DNA from: DASVTR01 sp033855775
Lineage (GTDB): Bacteria > Acidobacteriota > Blastocatellia > Pyrinomonadales > Pyrinomonadaceae
Direction of reading: 5' to 3'
DNA length: 64,000 nucleotides
Assembly: GCA_033855775.1 (NCBI GenBank)
Contig: JAWVFT010000090.1
Coordinates: 55,050-119,049, forward strand
The position numbers were made by a program, and so were the translations under genes. Under the pieces are notes generated by a model that saw only the letters and a list, made by a program, of their open reading frames with translations, was not told the origin of the DNA and made no database searches. Shown here in pieces: positions 9,893 through 18,313 of this stretch. Each line of letters opens with the position of its first letter. Position 1 is the stretch's first letter.

Positions 9893-10315
9893 ATGGCTGG
9901 TCAAATTCAACTTGAAGTGGTGACGCCGGAGCGGCGTGTGTTGGCGGAAGCGGTGGACACCGTGACGGTTCCCGGCATGAATGGCGAGTTGGGAATCCTG
10001 CCGGGCCACACGCCCTTAATCTCGCAGTTGCGGACGGGCGTGCTAACGTTCGCGCAGGGCGAGCGCACGGGGCAGTTGCTCGTCTCCGGCGGCTTCGTCG
10101 AAGTGGCGAGCGATAGAGTTTCCGTGCTGGCAGAGATTGCCGAGCGGCCCGAAGAGATTGACGCGGCGCGCGCTCGTCTGGCCCGCGAGCATGCGGAGAA
10201 AACCTTGAGTGCATGGAGCGGAACGGAGGAAGACTTTGAAGTCGCGCGAGCGCGCCTCGAACGCTCCGTCGTGCGCCTGCAACTGTCTTCAGGAGTCCCG
10301 ACGACGCGAAGCTAG
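9893..10315 (+). CDS. atpC: F1F0 ATP synthase subunit epsilon
   Basis: 140-aa central-stalk subunit, 15 nt downstream of atpD with GAAAGG before the ATG. The N-terminal beta-sandwich is typical: IQLEVVTPERRVLAEAVDTVTVPG, then GELGILPGHTPLISQLRTGVL and LLVSGGFVEVASDRVSVLAE. The C-terminal helical hairpin (EEIDAARARLAREHAEKTL and following) is present, so autoinhibition by epsilon is possible. Co-transcribed with atpD and ended by the terminator at 10350. Confidence 0.96.
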   Translation: MAGQIQLEVVTPERRVLAEAVDTVTVPGMNGELGILPGHTPLISQLRTGVLTFAQGERTGQLLVSGGFVEVASDRVSVLAEIAERPEEIDAARARLAREHAEKTLSAWSGTEEDFEVARARLERSVVRLQLSSGVPTTRS

Positions 10316-10349
10316 CTTCATTCGCCTGAGCAAAACTACAACCCCTTCG

Positions 10350-10396
10350 GATGCGCGCCAGGTTTCCTCGCAAAGCTGGCGCGCATCGCTCTTTTT
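10350..10396 (+). terminator. Rho-independent terminator of atpDC
   Basis: Perfect 12-bp GC-rich stem (10350-10361 with 10376-10387), 14-nt loop, then GCTCTTTTT. Confidence 0.85.
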
Positions 10397-10433
10397 ATCG
10401 CTCAATTTTGTCCAACTATTTTCTGTTTCATGC

Positions 10434-10462
10434 TTGAAACATCAGCCCAAGCGCGGTATAAT
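10434..10462 (+). promoter_or_regulatory. Sigma-70 promoter of ruvB
   Basis: TTGAAA at 10434-10439, 17-nt spacer, perfect TATAAT at 10457-10462. Predicted start near 10469, about 48 nt before the ruvB ATG. One of the best promoter matches in the window. Confidence 0.75.
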
Positions 10463-10516
10463 GCGTTTCAGTTGAAGGGGTCGGAATTTAGAGAGTGTTT
10501 GAAGGGTTGAAGGTTT

Positions 10517-11572
10517 ATGTCACAGGCAATGGTCGAAACAAATTTGGCGGAAGCGCCGCGCCCAATCGCGGGCGAAGCGACGCCGGAAGATGCGCAGGTT
10601 GAGCCGAGTTTGCGGCCACGTCGTCTCGAAGAATACATCGGGCAGACGAAGGTGACGAGCAATCTCAAGATTTTTTTGAAGGCGGCGCTGGCGCGACGCG
10701 AAGCGCTCGACCACGTTCTCTTTTACGGCCCGCCGGGACTCGGCAAGACGACGCTCGCCAACATCATCGCCACGGAGATGAACGCTCCGCTGAAATCCGT
10801 TGCCGCGCCCGCCATCGAACGCGGCGGCGACCTCGCGGCGATTCTCACCAACTTGCAGGAGGGCGAAGTCCTCTTCATAGACGAGATTCATCGCCTGCGC
10901 CCGCAGATTGAGGAAGTCCTCTATCCGGCGATGGAGGACTATCAACTCGACCTGATGATTGGACAAGGCACGGCGGCCCGCTCCATCAAGCTAGACTTGC
11001 CGAAGTTCACTTTGGTCGGAGCGACAACTCGCGCCGGTTTGATGACCGCTCCCTTGCGCGGTCGTTTCGGCATCATCCAGCATCTCGATTTTTACTCGCA
11101 GAAGGATTTGGAAATCATCGTTCATCGTTCTGCTGAAATTCTCGGCGTCGAGATTGAAGCCACCGGCGCGCGAGAGTTGGCGCGGCGGGCGCGCGGGACA
11201 CCGCGCATCGCCAATCGCCTGCTCCGCAGAGTCCGCGACTACGCGGAGGTCTTGAGCGACGGGCGCATCACGCAGGCGGTCGCGCGCCGCGCCCTTGACG
11301 AGATGGAAGTTGACCGCTTCGGGCTGGACGAAGTTGACCGCAAGCTTTTGACATCCATCATCGAAAAGTTTGACGGCGGCCCCGTCGGCGTCGGCACCAT
11401 CTCCGCTTCGATTAGCGAAGAGCGCGAATCAATCGAAGAGATTATCGAGCCGTACCTGATTCAAATCGGCTTTCTCAATCGCACGCCGCGCGGTCGCGTC
11501 GTCACGCGCGCCGCCTACAAGCATATGGGCGTCGCCCTGCCGCGCGCCGAGCAGAACGCGCTGGCAAGTTAA
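10517..11572 (+). CDS. ruvB: Holliday junction branch migration ATPase RuvB
   Basis: AAA+ motor of the RuvAB branch-migration complex, 351 aa. Start region LRPRRLEEYIGQTKV, Walker A GPPGLGKTTLA near residue 71, Walker B LFIDEIHRL, sensor 1 GATTRAGLMTAPLRGRFG, and a C-terminal winged helix ending LNRTPRGRVVTRAAY. Single gene with its own promoter. ruvA and ruvC are not adjacent. It faces pdxJ convergently across a strong hairpin region. Confidence 0.98.
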   Translation: MSQAMVETNLAEAPRPIAGEATPEDAQVEPSLRPRRLEEYIGQTKVTSNLKIFLKAALARREALDHVLFYGPPGLGKTTLANIIATEMNAPLKSVAAPAIERGGDLAAILTNLQEGEVLFIDEIHRLRPQIEEVLYPAMEDYQLDLMIGQGTAARSIKLDLPKFTLVGATTRAGLMTAPLRGRFGIIQHLDFYSQKDLEIIVHRSAEILGVEIEATGARELARRARGTPRIANRLLRRVRDYAEVLSDGRITQAVARRALDEMEVDRFGLDEVDRKLLTSIIEKFDGGPVGVGTISASISEERESIEEIIEPYLIQIGFLNRTPRGRVVTRAAYKHMGVALPRAEQNALAS

Positions 11573-11669
11573 GAGCAAGCGTGTGTCAGCAAAGTCCGCT
11601 TGAATGATGGGCGGGCGATAGTTGCTGGCAACTCAAGTTTCGGTCGGTATTTTTGACTGGCCGAATGGA

Positions 11670-11727
11670 GCCGTCAGCGAGCGGCGGGAAGCGGATCGGG
11701 AGCCACGACCTGCCGCTCGCTGATGGC
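11670..11727. terminator. Hairpin downstream of ruvB
   Basis: A 19-bp stem (11670-11688 with 11709-11727) with two G-U-type mismatches and a 20-nt loop. On the plus strand it is followed by purines, and on the minus strand by TTTTT-rich sequence, so it may act for either convergent gene together with the next hairpin. Confidence 0.45.
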
Positions 11728-11816
11728 AAAAAGCAGAGGCTAGAGATTAGCGGTCAGGTGTTAGCCGTCGCAGGCGACTAACGCTTCTGACCTTTAATCT
11801 CTAGCCTCTGCTTTTT
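11728..11816. terminator. Long bidirectional hairpin between ruvB and pdxJ, degenerate heptamer type
   Basis: Inverted arms of about 35 nt (AAAGCAGAGGCTAGAGATTA on the left, its complement ending in CTTTTT on the right). The pdxJ stop codon (TAG at 11801-11803 on the minus strand) lies inside the right arm. The arms show degenerate 7-nt periodicity, linking it to the other heptamer elements. Confidence 0.65.
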
Positions 11817-12553
11817 ATTGCCCGACGCATTTCGCGGACGGCTCTGTCGAGTCCTGTGAAGATGGCGCGGGCGATGATGTTGTGGCCGATGTTGAACTCG
11901 GTAATCTCTTCGATGGCGGCGACCGGGCCGACGTTGCGATAGGTGAGGCCGTGACCGGCGGCGACGCGCAGGCCGTATTGCGTGGCGAGCGTGGCGGCTT
12001 CGCGCAGGCGGCGCAGTTCGGTCGCGGCGCGCATCGCTCCTTCGCCATGCGCGCCGCGCGGGCCAAGAGTGGCCTCCGCATACTCCGCCGTGCAGAGTTC
12101 TATCTGCTGCGCCCCGACTTCGCGCGCGGCCTCAATCTGCTGCGGCTCCGGGTCTATGAAAAGGCTGCTCAGGATATTGGCTTCGCGCAAGCGAAAGACG
12201 GCGGCGCGCACGATTGAAAGATTGGCGCGCACGTTCAAGCCGCCTTCGGTCGTAATCTCGTCCGCCTTCTCCGCGACGAGCGTGACGGCGTCGGGCCGAG
12301 AGTCGAGCGCGATTTTCACCATCTCTTCGGTCGCGGCCATCTCGACGTTAAGATAAGTCGTGACGCTTTGCCGCAGGACAAAGAGGTCTGCGTCCTGTAT
12401 GTGCCGGCGGTCGCCGCGCAGGTGAATGGTGAGGCCGTCGGCCCCTGCTCCCTCGCACATCATTGCCGCCGCGACGAGGCTCGGCTCCGGCGCGCGACGC
12501 GCCTGCCGCACAGTCGCCACATGGTCAATATTAACGTTCAAACGCGCCGTCAT
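11801..12553 (-). CDS. pdxJ: Pyridoxine 5'-phosphate synthase
   Basis: Condenses 1-deoxy-xylulose 5-phosphate with 3-amino-2-oxopropyl phosphate to form pyridoxine 5'-phosphate in DXP-dependent vitamin B6 synthesis. Start at ATG 12553, which has an ideal GGAGGTGAG upstream; a longer in-frame ORF to 12658 is noncoding leader. Family hallmarks: MTARLNVNIDHVATVRQARR at the N-terminus, GADGLTIHLRGDRRHIQD, and RVAAGHGLTYRNV with EFNIGHNIIARAIF near the end. Downstream of the glycosyltransferase on the same strand. Confidence 0.97.
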   Translation of the reverse strand: MTARLNVNIDHVATVRQARRAPEPSLVAAAMMCEGAGADGLTIHLRGDRRHIQDADLFVLRQSVTTYLNVEMAATEEMVKIALDSRPDAVTLVAEKADEITTEGGLNVRANLSIVRAAVFRLREANILSSLFIDPEPQQIEAAREVGAQQIELCTAEYAEATLGPRGAHGEGAMRAATELRRLREAATLATQYGLRVAAGHGLTYRNVGPVAAIEEITEFNIGHNIIARAIFTGLDRAVREMRRAIKSRG

Positions 12554-12636
12554 AAAACTCACCTCCACGAACGTTACGGCCAGCACAAGCACGGCCTCGC
12601 TGCTCTTGCGATTATAGCTCTTTGTTATCGGAAAAG

Positions 12637-12726
12637 AAGTCCAAAGTCGAAAGTCCAATATCCAATATCGAAAGTCAAGAACGTGGTTGATGACCTTGGA
12701 CTTTGGACATTGGACTTTGGACTTGA
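12637..12726. repeat. Heptamer inverted repeat (GTCCAAA family)
   Basis: Left arm 12637-12679 reads AGTCCAA, AGTCGAA, AGTCCAA, TATCCAA, TATCGAA, AGTCAAG: six heptamers in register. Right arm 12692-12726 reads TTGGACT, TTGGACA, TTGGACT, TTGGACT. It starts immediately after the glycosyltransferase stop codon. Confidence 0.9.
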
Positions 12727-13590
12727 TTAGATACGCCGCGCGGCGTCTGCGAGTTCGGGCGAGACATCGCTGGCGGCTGCCTGCTCTTGATTGGAGGTTG
12801 GAGCGGATGAGAGCTTTTCACGGTTGGCGGCTTCGCGCGCGGCGGCGATGGCCTGCTGGTAATGGCCGTCGCGCGCCTGACGACGAATCGCGCGGACTTC
12901 GTTCATCATTCGCCAGCTATCGCGCGCGACGCTAATCTTGCTGCCTTCGTAGTGATTCCAGCGCACTGGAATTTCAGCGAGCGAGAGCGCGGCCAGATGC
13001 GCGACGTAGATTAACTCAACGTCGAAGCCGAAGCGGTCAATCGTAGCGCCTTCGATGATGGGACGGCAGACGCTCATCCGAAAAGCCTTGAAGCCGCATT
13101 GCGTGTCCCAGAACGGCAAGCGCGTCGCCTGCCGCACGATGAAGTTGAAGACCTTGCCGCCCTGCTCTCGCCGCCAGGGCTGATGGATGCCGATGAGCGT
13201 GCGGTCGAGCGCGCGTGAGCCGAAGGTCAGGTCTGCCCGCCCGCGCTTAATCGGCTCGACGAGCTTGGGCGTCTCCGTAATCGGCGTCGAGAGGTCTGCG
13301 TCTGTAAAGAGCGCGACGGGCGCGCGTGCGGCGAGCAACCCGGCGCGCACTACATAACCTTTGCCGCGATTCGGATGCGCGCGAATCAACTCCGTCCTGA
13401 TTGCGCCGCTGGCTTGAGCAAGGCTCTGTTCGGCGATGCGCGCCGTTTCGTCCGTCGAGCCGTCGTCAACGACGATTAGCTCGCTCGCGCCGGGATAGCC
13501 GCTCAAGTATGCGAGGATGGTCTGAACGGATTTGCCGAGCCGCGCCGCTTCGTTGTAGGCCGGAACGACGATGGAGAGTGAAGGGTTCAT
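12727..13590 (-). CDS. Family 2 glycosyltransferase, dolichol-phosphate-glucose synthase-like
   Basis: GT-A fold glycosyltransferase. SIVVPAYNEAARLGKSV at the start, nucleotide-binding VVDDGSTDETARIAEQ, AGLLAARAPVALFTDADLSTP (the metal-binding D-x-D region), TFGSRAL, WDTQCGFKAFR and an RFGFDVELIYVA segment. These features match the dolichyl/polyprenyl-phosphate beta-glucosyltransferase branch, which loads a lipid-phosphate sugar donor at the membrane. No C-terminal membrane anchor is apparent, and the tail (about residues 255-287) is low-complexity. The ATG at 13590 is preceded directly by a heptamer repeat, without a Shine-Dalgarno. Confidence 0.88.
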   Translation of the reverse strand: MNPSLSIVVPAYNEAARLGKSVQTILAYLSGYPGASELIVVDDGSTDETARIAEQSLAQASGAIRTELIRAHPNRGKGYVVRAGLLAARAPVALFTDADLSTPITETPKLVEPIKRGRADLTFGSRALDRTLIGIHQPWRREQGGKVFNFIVRQATRLPFWDTQCGFKAFRMSVCRPIIEGATIDRFGFDVELIYVAHLAALSLAEIPVRWNHYEGSKISVARDSWRMMNEVRAIRRQARDGHYQQAIAAAREAANREKLSSAPTSNQEQAAASDVSPELADAARRI

Positions 13591-13657
13591 CAAGTTTCAG
13601 GTTTCAAGTTTCAGGGTTAAGGCTTCCGTAATGCCCGAACTTGAAACCTGAAACTTA
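13591..13657. repeat. Heptamer inverted repeat (TTTCAGG family)
   Basis: Left arm 13591-13621 (CAAGTTTCAGGTTTCAAGTT and on), right arm 13640-13656 (its complement), period 7. It abuts the start codon of the minus-strand glycosyltransferase. Confidence 0.85.
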
Positions 13658-13767
13658 GCTGAGCGGCCCTCGCAAGCTTTCGGCGCTGAGGGCGCGGCTA
13701 TGTTATATTTTGCTGTGCGCGCGGCGCGTTGGCGCGAGCGGGCGCGAGAGAAGTTTCGGAGCATAGC

Positions 13768-15492
13768 ATGACACGGAAGTTTGGTCTAATAGCGCTGGCT
13801 ATCATCCTCGCGGCGAGCGTTCTCGGCGGCACTTTCGGGAAGCGCGCGCGCAATCGCGCGGCGGCCTCAGCGCAGGCTGTGGCCCAAGCTCCGGCCAATC
13901 CGAGCGACGACATTGCGGATGATTACCAGACCGCGATTGAGGTCGTGGCGGACAACTATGCGGGCGACGTTGACTACGAAAAAGCCACACAGGCCGCCAT
14001 CCAGGGCATGCTCTCCACGCTCGACCCGCACTCGATGTACTTTCCGCGCACGGAATTTCAGAAGCTCAAGGAAGATCAGGACTCGCGCTTCTTCGGCATC
14101 GGCGTCACCATCCTGCAACACCGCGACGGCGTTTACGTGCAGTCAGCCGTGCAGGACACTCCGGCGGCGAAAGCGGGCTTGCGCTACGGCGACCGCATCG
14201 TCGAAGTGGACGGGCAGGACGCGCGCGAGTGGACGAGCGAGCAAGTCTCCAGGAACGTGCGCGGCGACCGTGGAGTCGCCGTCAAGATTAAAGTCGAGCG
14301 GGCCGGGTCTGAGGCTCCGCTCTATTTCAACATCGTCCGCGACGCCGTTCCGCTGCCTTCGATTCGCAACTCTTACATGATACGTCCCGGCACGGGCTAC
14401 GTCGGGCTGACCGGCGGCTTTCAACACACGACCGACGACGAACTGAGCGAAGCCATCACCACGCTCAAGGCGCAGGGCATGCGCCAACTCATTCTGGATT
14501 TGCGCGGCAATCCCGGCGGGCTGCTCGACCAGGCCATCAACGTCTCAAGCGAATTTTTAGCGCGCGGGCAAGTGGTCGTCTCCGTGCGTGGCCGCAGCGA
14601 TTACGGGCAGCCCGCCGTCTACAAATCGAAGGGCAACGACATCGAAGACTTTCCGCTGGTCCTGCTCATCAATCGCAACACGGCCTCGGCCTCGGAGATT
14701 GTGGCGGGCGCGATACAAGACCACGGGCGCGGCCTCATCGTCGGCGAAACCAGCTTCGGCAAAGGACTCGTCCAGCGCGTCTTTCAACTCCCGCTCGGCA
14801 CCGGCCTGACGCTGACCACCGCGCATTACTACACGCCCTACGGGCGACTGATTCAACGCGACTATTCCAACGGCTCGTTCTACGACTACTACGTGCGCCA
14901 CGATGCCGACGAAGAGACGCCAGCGGCCAATGCGCCGACGCAGCCCGCGGGCCAGCCCGCCGCGCAGCCGACGCCGACGCCAACACCTACGCCGCGCCCG
15001 CCGAGCGGCCCCGCTGTGACGACCGCCGCGGGCCGCGTCTTCTACGGCGGCGGCGGCATCACGCCCGACATCGAAGCCAAGCCGCAACAGATTACGCCCG
15101 CCCGCGCGCGCATCATCGAAGCCGCTTTCTATTTCACGCGCCAACTCGCCGCCGGGCAGATTGCGGGCCTCGAAAACTATCGCGTCGAAAAGGTGACGTA
15201 CGACCACAACCCGCACGCGGGCGAGTTTCCGATAACGGACAAAGTGATGGAAGCCTTCGTCAACTTCATCAAGCGCGACACGACGCAAGGCTTGCAGCCC
15301 GCGCAGGTTGAAGGAGAGTCGGAGTTTGCGCGCCTGCGCCTGCGCGAAGAGATTATCACCGCCGCCTTCAACAGCGACGCCGGAACGCGCGTCCTGCTCG
15401 ACAGCGACCCGCAGACGCTTCGCGCCCTCGAAGCTCTGCCCGACGCCAAGCGTCTGGCCGAAACGGTTCGCAACGGTCAGTCGCAAAGTTGA
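13768..15492 (+). CDS. S41 family C-terminal processing peptidase
   Basis: Periplasmic tail-specific protease, 574 aa. Start at ATG 13768 with CGGAGC upstream, followed by a signal/anchor helix (FGLIALAIILAASVLGG). Then come an N-terminal CtpA region (MLSTLDPHSMYF), a PDZ domain (about residues 105-195, FFGIGVTILQHRDGVYVQ) and the S41 core. The Ser-Lys dyad is visible: Ser307 in TASASE and Lys332 in GETSFGKGLVQ, 25 residues apart as in Prc. A proline/threonine-rich linker (PTPTPTPTPRPP) interrupts the C-terminal part. Probable role: processing or degrading exported proteins. It is followed closely by an exported protein gene. Confidence 0.93.
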   Translation: MTRKFGLIALAIILAASVLGGTFGKRARNRAAASAQAVAQAPANPSDDIADDYQTAIEVVADNYAGDVDYEKATQAAIQGMLSTLDPHSMYFPRTEFQKLKEDQDSRFFGIGVTILQHRDGVYVQSAVQDTPAAKAGLRYGDRIVEVDGQDAREWTSEQVSRNVRGDRGVAVKIKVERAGSEAPLYFNIVRDAVPLPSIRNSYMIRPGTGYVGLTGGFQHTTDDELSEAITTLKAQGMRQLILDLRGNPGGLLDQAINVSSEFLARGQVVVSVRGRSDYGQPAVYKSKGNDIEDFPLVLLINRNTASASEIVAGAIQDHGRGLIVGETSFGKGLVQRVFQLPLGTGLTLTTAHYYTPYGRLIQRDYSNGSFYDYYVRHDADEETPAANAPTQPAGQPAAQPTPTPTPTPRPPSGPAVTTAAGRVFYGGGGITPDIEAKPQQITPARARIIEAAFYFTRQLAAGQIAGLENYRVEKVTYDHNPHAGEFPITDKVMEAFVNFIKRDTTQGLQPAQVEGESEFARLRLREEIITAAFNSDAGTRVLLDSDPQTLRALEALPDAKRLAETVRNGQSQS

Positions 15493-15629
15493 GCGCAGCC
15501 GCGTCGTCGTCGCGCTGCTCCGCAGCAAAGTTGACGGCCCACATAAGCGCGCCGTTTGTCTTAACAACGCTTCGTCTTTTCTTGGCTCCGCTGTTGATTA
15601 TTTTCGCGCTGACTCGGAAGGAGATGACT

Positions 15630-16163
15630 ATGAGGCTGCTATTCATCACGCTCGTCGCAATGTTGCTGCTCTGCCCGCTCGTCAGCCACGCTCAGGACAC
15701 GAGCGCGCCGTTGGCCGTTCCCTTTCACATCTCATCGTACGACACGGGCTTCGCCATGCAGGGCGACTTCGAGGGCGAGTATCGCGTCTATCCGAACTCA
15801 GTCGAGGTGAGTCTTAGCAAGGCCGTCATCCGCGTCGGCGAGCATTGCCCCTACAAAGGGCGCAGAGAGTTTGCCGCGCTCTCGTTCATGCTGGCGACCA
15901 CGCGGCCCGACGGCAGATGGAAGCTCGACTTAAAGAGCGAGAAGCATCTCGTCAGAAGAATCATGATTCCGGGCGACGAATATTCTCTGGGCTCGCTGCA
16001 CTTCTCGATTCCGAAAGAAGAGACGACCGACCTGTCGCAACGCTGGTTCGTCGTCCAGATGGACGACCTCGCGCTCGATTTGCCAAAGGAGGAAGACCCG
16101 ATGGGCTTCGCCTTCGCGCATAGCAGTCGAGACATCTTCACGCAAAAGCATGAGCCGCAGTAA
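15630..16163 (+). CDS. Exported protein of unknown function (177 aa)
   Basis: Begins at ATG 15630, 6 nt after AAGGAG; the in-frame ORF from 15489 is too long. A clear Sec signal peptide (MRLLFITLVAMLLLCPLVSHAQ) cuts near residue 22. The mature part is beta-rich with the stretches YDTGFAMQGDFEGEYRVYPN and SLGSLHFSIPKEETTDL. No family is recognised. It follows the S41 protease on the same strand at 137 nt, so it could be in the same transcript, but nothing ties them functionally. Confidence 0.75.
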   Translation: MRLLFITLVAMLLLCPLVSHAQDTSAPLAVPFHISSYDTGFAMQGDFEGEYRVYPNSVEVSLSKAVIRVGEHCPYKGRREFAALSFMLATTRPDGRWKLDLKSEKHLVRRIMIPGDEYSLGSLHFSIPKEETTDLSQRWFVVQMDDLALDLPKEEDPMGFAFAHSSRDIFTQKHEPQ

Positions 16164-16239
16164 GGCTCGCTCCGGCCCGACGCGGCGGCAGAAGCGTCGC
16201 CCTCAAACTTAAACGCCAAAGAGCAAGGCTCTCATCCTT

Positions 16240-17406
16240 TCAGTCTAAGACGCGCGCGATGACGCACTTCAGATAGTAAGTCTCCGGCACGCCGAAGAGC
16301 ACTGGATGGTCGCTTGCCTGCATTCGCTTCTCGATGAGTTGGAGGCGTCGGCGCGCGTCCTTCGCAGCGTCCGCGATGATTTCCAGAAACATCTTTTCCG
16401 GCATGTGATACGAGCATGTGCAGGTGACGAGCACACCGTTCGGGCGCAGCAGTTTGAGGGCGCGCAAATTGATTTCCTTGTAGCCGCGCTCGGCCTTGCC
16501 GACACTCGCGCGATTCTTGGCAAACGCGGGCGGGTCGAGCACGATGGTGTCAAACATTTCGCCCGCCGCTTCCATCTCGCGCAGGGCGTCGAAGACGTTG
16601 GCCGCGCGAAACTCTACGTTCCGAGCATGGTTCAGTTCAGCATTCAAAGCTGCCGCCGCCACCGCATCTTCCGAGATGTCCAGACCGAGCACGCTCTCGC
16701 AACTTGATGCCAGATGAAGCGCGAACGCGCCGTTGAAAGTGAAGCAATCGAGCGCGCGTCCACGAGCTACGGCGCGAGCCGCCAGCCGATTCTCGCGCTG
16801 GTCTAAGAACGAGCCTGTCTTCTGCCCGCCGAGCGGATGGACGCGAAAGCGCACGCCATGCTGCATGATTTCCAACTCTTCGGGGACGCTGCCGTAGAGC
16901 GTTCCCGTCTTCAGTTCCAAGCCTTCCAGATGGCGCACGCGCACGTCGTTGCGCTCGACCACCGCGCGCGGGTTGTGTTCCTCGACGAGCAGTTCGACGA
17001 GCATCTCTTTCAAGGCGTCGCTGCCCTGCGAGAGAGTCTGCAAGACCAGCACATCGTCGTACACATCCACGATGAGCGACGGCAGCAAGTCGCCTTCGGA
17101 ATAGACGAGCCGGTAAGCGTTGGTTTCCGTCTTCAGTGAAGCGCGGCGCGCGCTTGCTGCGCGCAGGCGAGCGCGCCACCACTCGCGGTCTATCGCTTCG
17201 TCGCGCGTGGTCAGCAGCCGCAACGAAATCTCCGAGCGGTCGCTCCAAAACGCCTGCCCGACGAAACGCCCGCGCTCGTCCATAACGCGCGCCACCGCGC
17301 CCGGCGAAACGTCGCGCGCCTCGCTCACGTCGCTGCGATAAATCCACAGATGCCCTGCGCGCACGCGCTCTGCCCCACGTTGTTTGATGGTTACGCTTTC
17401 TTTCAT
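16240..17406 (-). CDS. RlmI-like class I SAM-dependent 23S rRNA (cytosine-C5)-methyltransferase
   Basis: 388 aa. An N-terminal PUA domain (VTIKQRGAERVRAGHLWIYRSD) and EEHM-like region are followed by a Rossmann methyltransferase. SAM-binding ALDCFTFNGAFALHLA, VLGLDISEDAVAAAALNAEL, and the catalytic-type motif IVLDPPAFAKN; then VTCTCSYHM with the Cys expected for C5-methylation chemistry. This is the RlmI/YccW family, which modifies 23S rRNA (m5C1962 in E. coli). It is encoded alone, divergent from the HAD phosphatase. Confidence 0.9.
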   Translation of the reverse strand: MKESVTIKQRGAERVRAGHLWIYRSDVSEARDVSPGAVARVMDERGRFVGQAFWSDRSEISLRLLTTRDEAIDREWWRARLRAASARRASLKTETNAYRLVYSEGDLLPSLIVDVYDDVLVLQTLSQGSDALKEMLVELLVEEHNPRAVVERNDVRVRHLEGLELKTGTLYGSVPEELEIMQHGVRFRVHPLGGQKTGSFLDQRENRLAARAVARGRALDCFTFNGAFALHLASSCESVLGLDISEDAVAAAALNAELNHARNVEFRAANVFDALREMEAAGEMFDTIVLDPPAFAKNRASVGKAERGYKEINLRALKLLRPNGVLVTCTCSYHMPEKMFLEIIADAAKDARRRLQLIEKRMQASDHPVLFGVPETYYLKCVIARVLD

Positions 17407-17503
17407 CTTGCGGCTATTAAAACAGAAAAGGAGCGCAAACCGCCAATCTGATGTAAGCTTTCGGTGTCCGCTTATTCTCCGCGCAACACTTCAAAGCCTG
17501 ACG

Positions 17504-18199
17504 ATGACGAAGCCGCCTACGATAACGAAGCCCTCGCGCATCAGGAACGTCCTCTTCGATTTGGATGGCACGTTGACAGACCCGCGCGAAGGCATCACGC
17601 GCTGCTTGCAATACGCGCTCGAAAAGTTGAGCGCAGAGGTTCCGTCGCAAAGCGCGCTCGAAGCCTACATCGGGCCGCCGCTGCGCTCGACTTTCAAAGC
17701 CCTGCTCGCCGCGCCCGATGCCGCGCGGGTGGAAGCGGCGGTCGGATTTTACCGCGAACGATTCACGCTCGCCGGACTCTTCGAGAACGAGCTATACGCG
17801 GGCGTGCCGTTGATGCTGGAAGACTTGCGCGGCGCGGGCTTTCGTCTCTTCGTCGCCACCTCGAAGGCCGCCGTCTTCGCCGAAAAAATCATCGCCCACT
17901 TTCGTCTCTCGCAGTTCTTTGACGGCGTTTACGGCGCTACGCTCGATGGTCGTTATGACGACAAAGCCGACTTGCTCCGTCATCTGCTCGCGGCGGAAGC
18001 TTTGAAGGCGAGCGAAACAGTCATGGTCGGCGACCGCGAGCACGACATCATCGCCGCGCGTCACAACCGCATCCACGCGCTCGGCGTCACCTACGGCTAC
18101 GGCTCGCGCGCGGAATTGACGGCAGCCGGAGCCGCATGGTTGTGCGATAGCCCCGGCGACATCAACGCCGCGCTGCTGGCGGCGATGACAGATAGTTGA
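17504..18199 (+). CDS. HAD-superfamily phosphatase, phosphoglycolate-phosphatase-like
   Basis: 231 aa from ATG 17504; the longer frame to 17384 would overlap the divergent gene. Motif I NVLFDLDGTLTDPREGI with the nucleophile Asp, motif II LFVATSKAA, motif III Lys region, motif IV VMVGDREHDIIAARHN. A helical cap (about residues 30-95, SALEAYIGPPLRSTFKALL) places it with the Gph/PGP group. The likely substrate is a small phosphorylated metabolite such as 2-phosphoglycolate, but it cannot be fixed from sequence. No operon partner. Confidence 0.88.
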   Translation: MTKPPTITKPSRIRNVLFDLDGTLTDPREGITRCLQYALEKLSAEVPSQSALEAYIGPPLRSTFKALLAAPDAARVEAAVGFYRERFTLAGLFENELYAGVPLMLEDLRGAGFRLFVATSKAAVFAEKIIAHFRLSQFFDGVYGATLDGRYDDKADLLRHLLAAEALKASETVMVGDREHDIIAARHNRIHALGVTYGYGSRAELTAAGAAWLCDSPGDINAALLAAMTDS

Positions 18200-18313
18200 G
18201 CTTTCGCGCCACGCTTGTCTCTTGTCACTGCCTGCTTAACGGTGTAACCTGAAAGCAGTTTTCAAACACCCCAAGTTCTTTGACTAAACACCTGCATAGA
18301 GGAGGACATACCC

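Noticed and set aside
14557..15567. 336-aa ORF antisense to the S41 protease
   Set aside because: The protease has a full catalytic domain; the antisense frame is an Arg-rich shadow.
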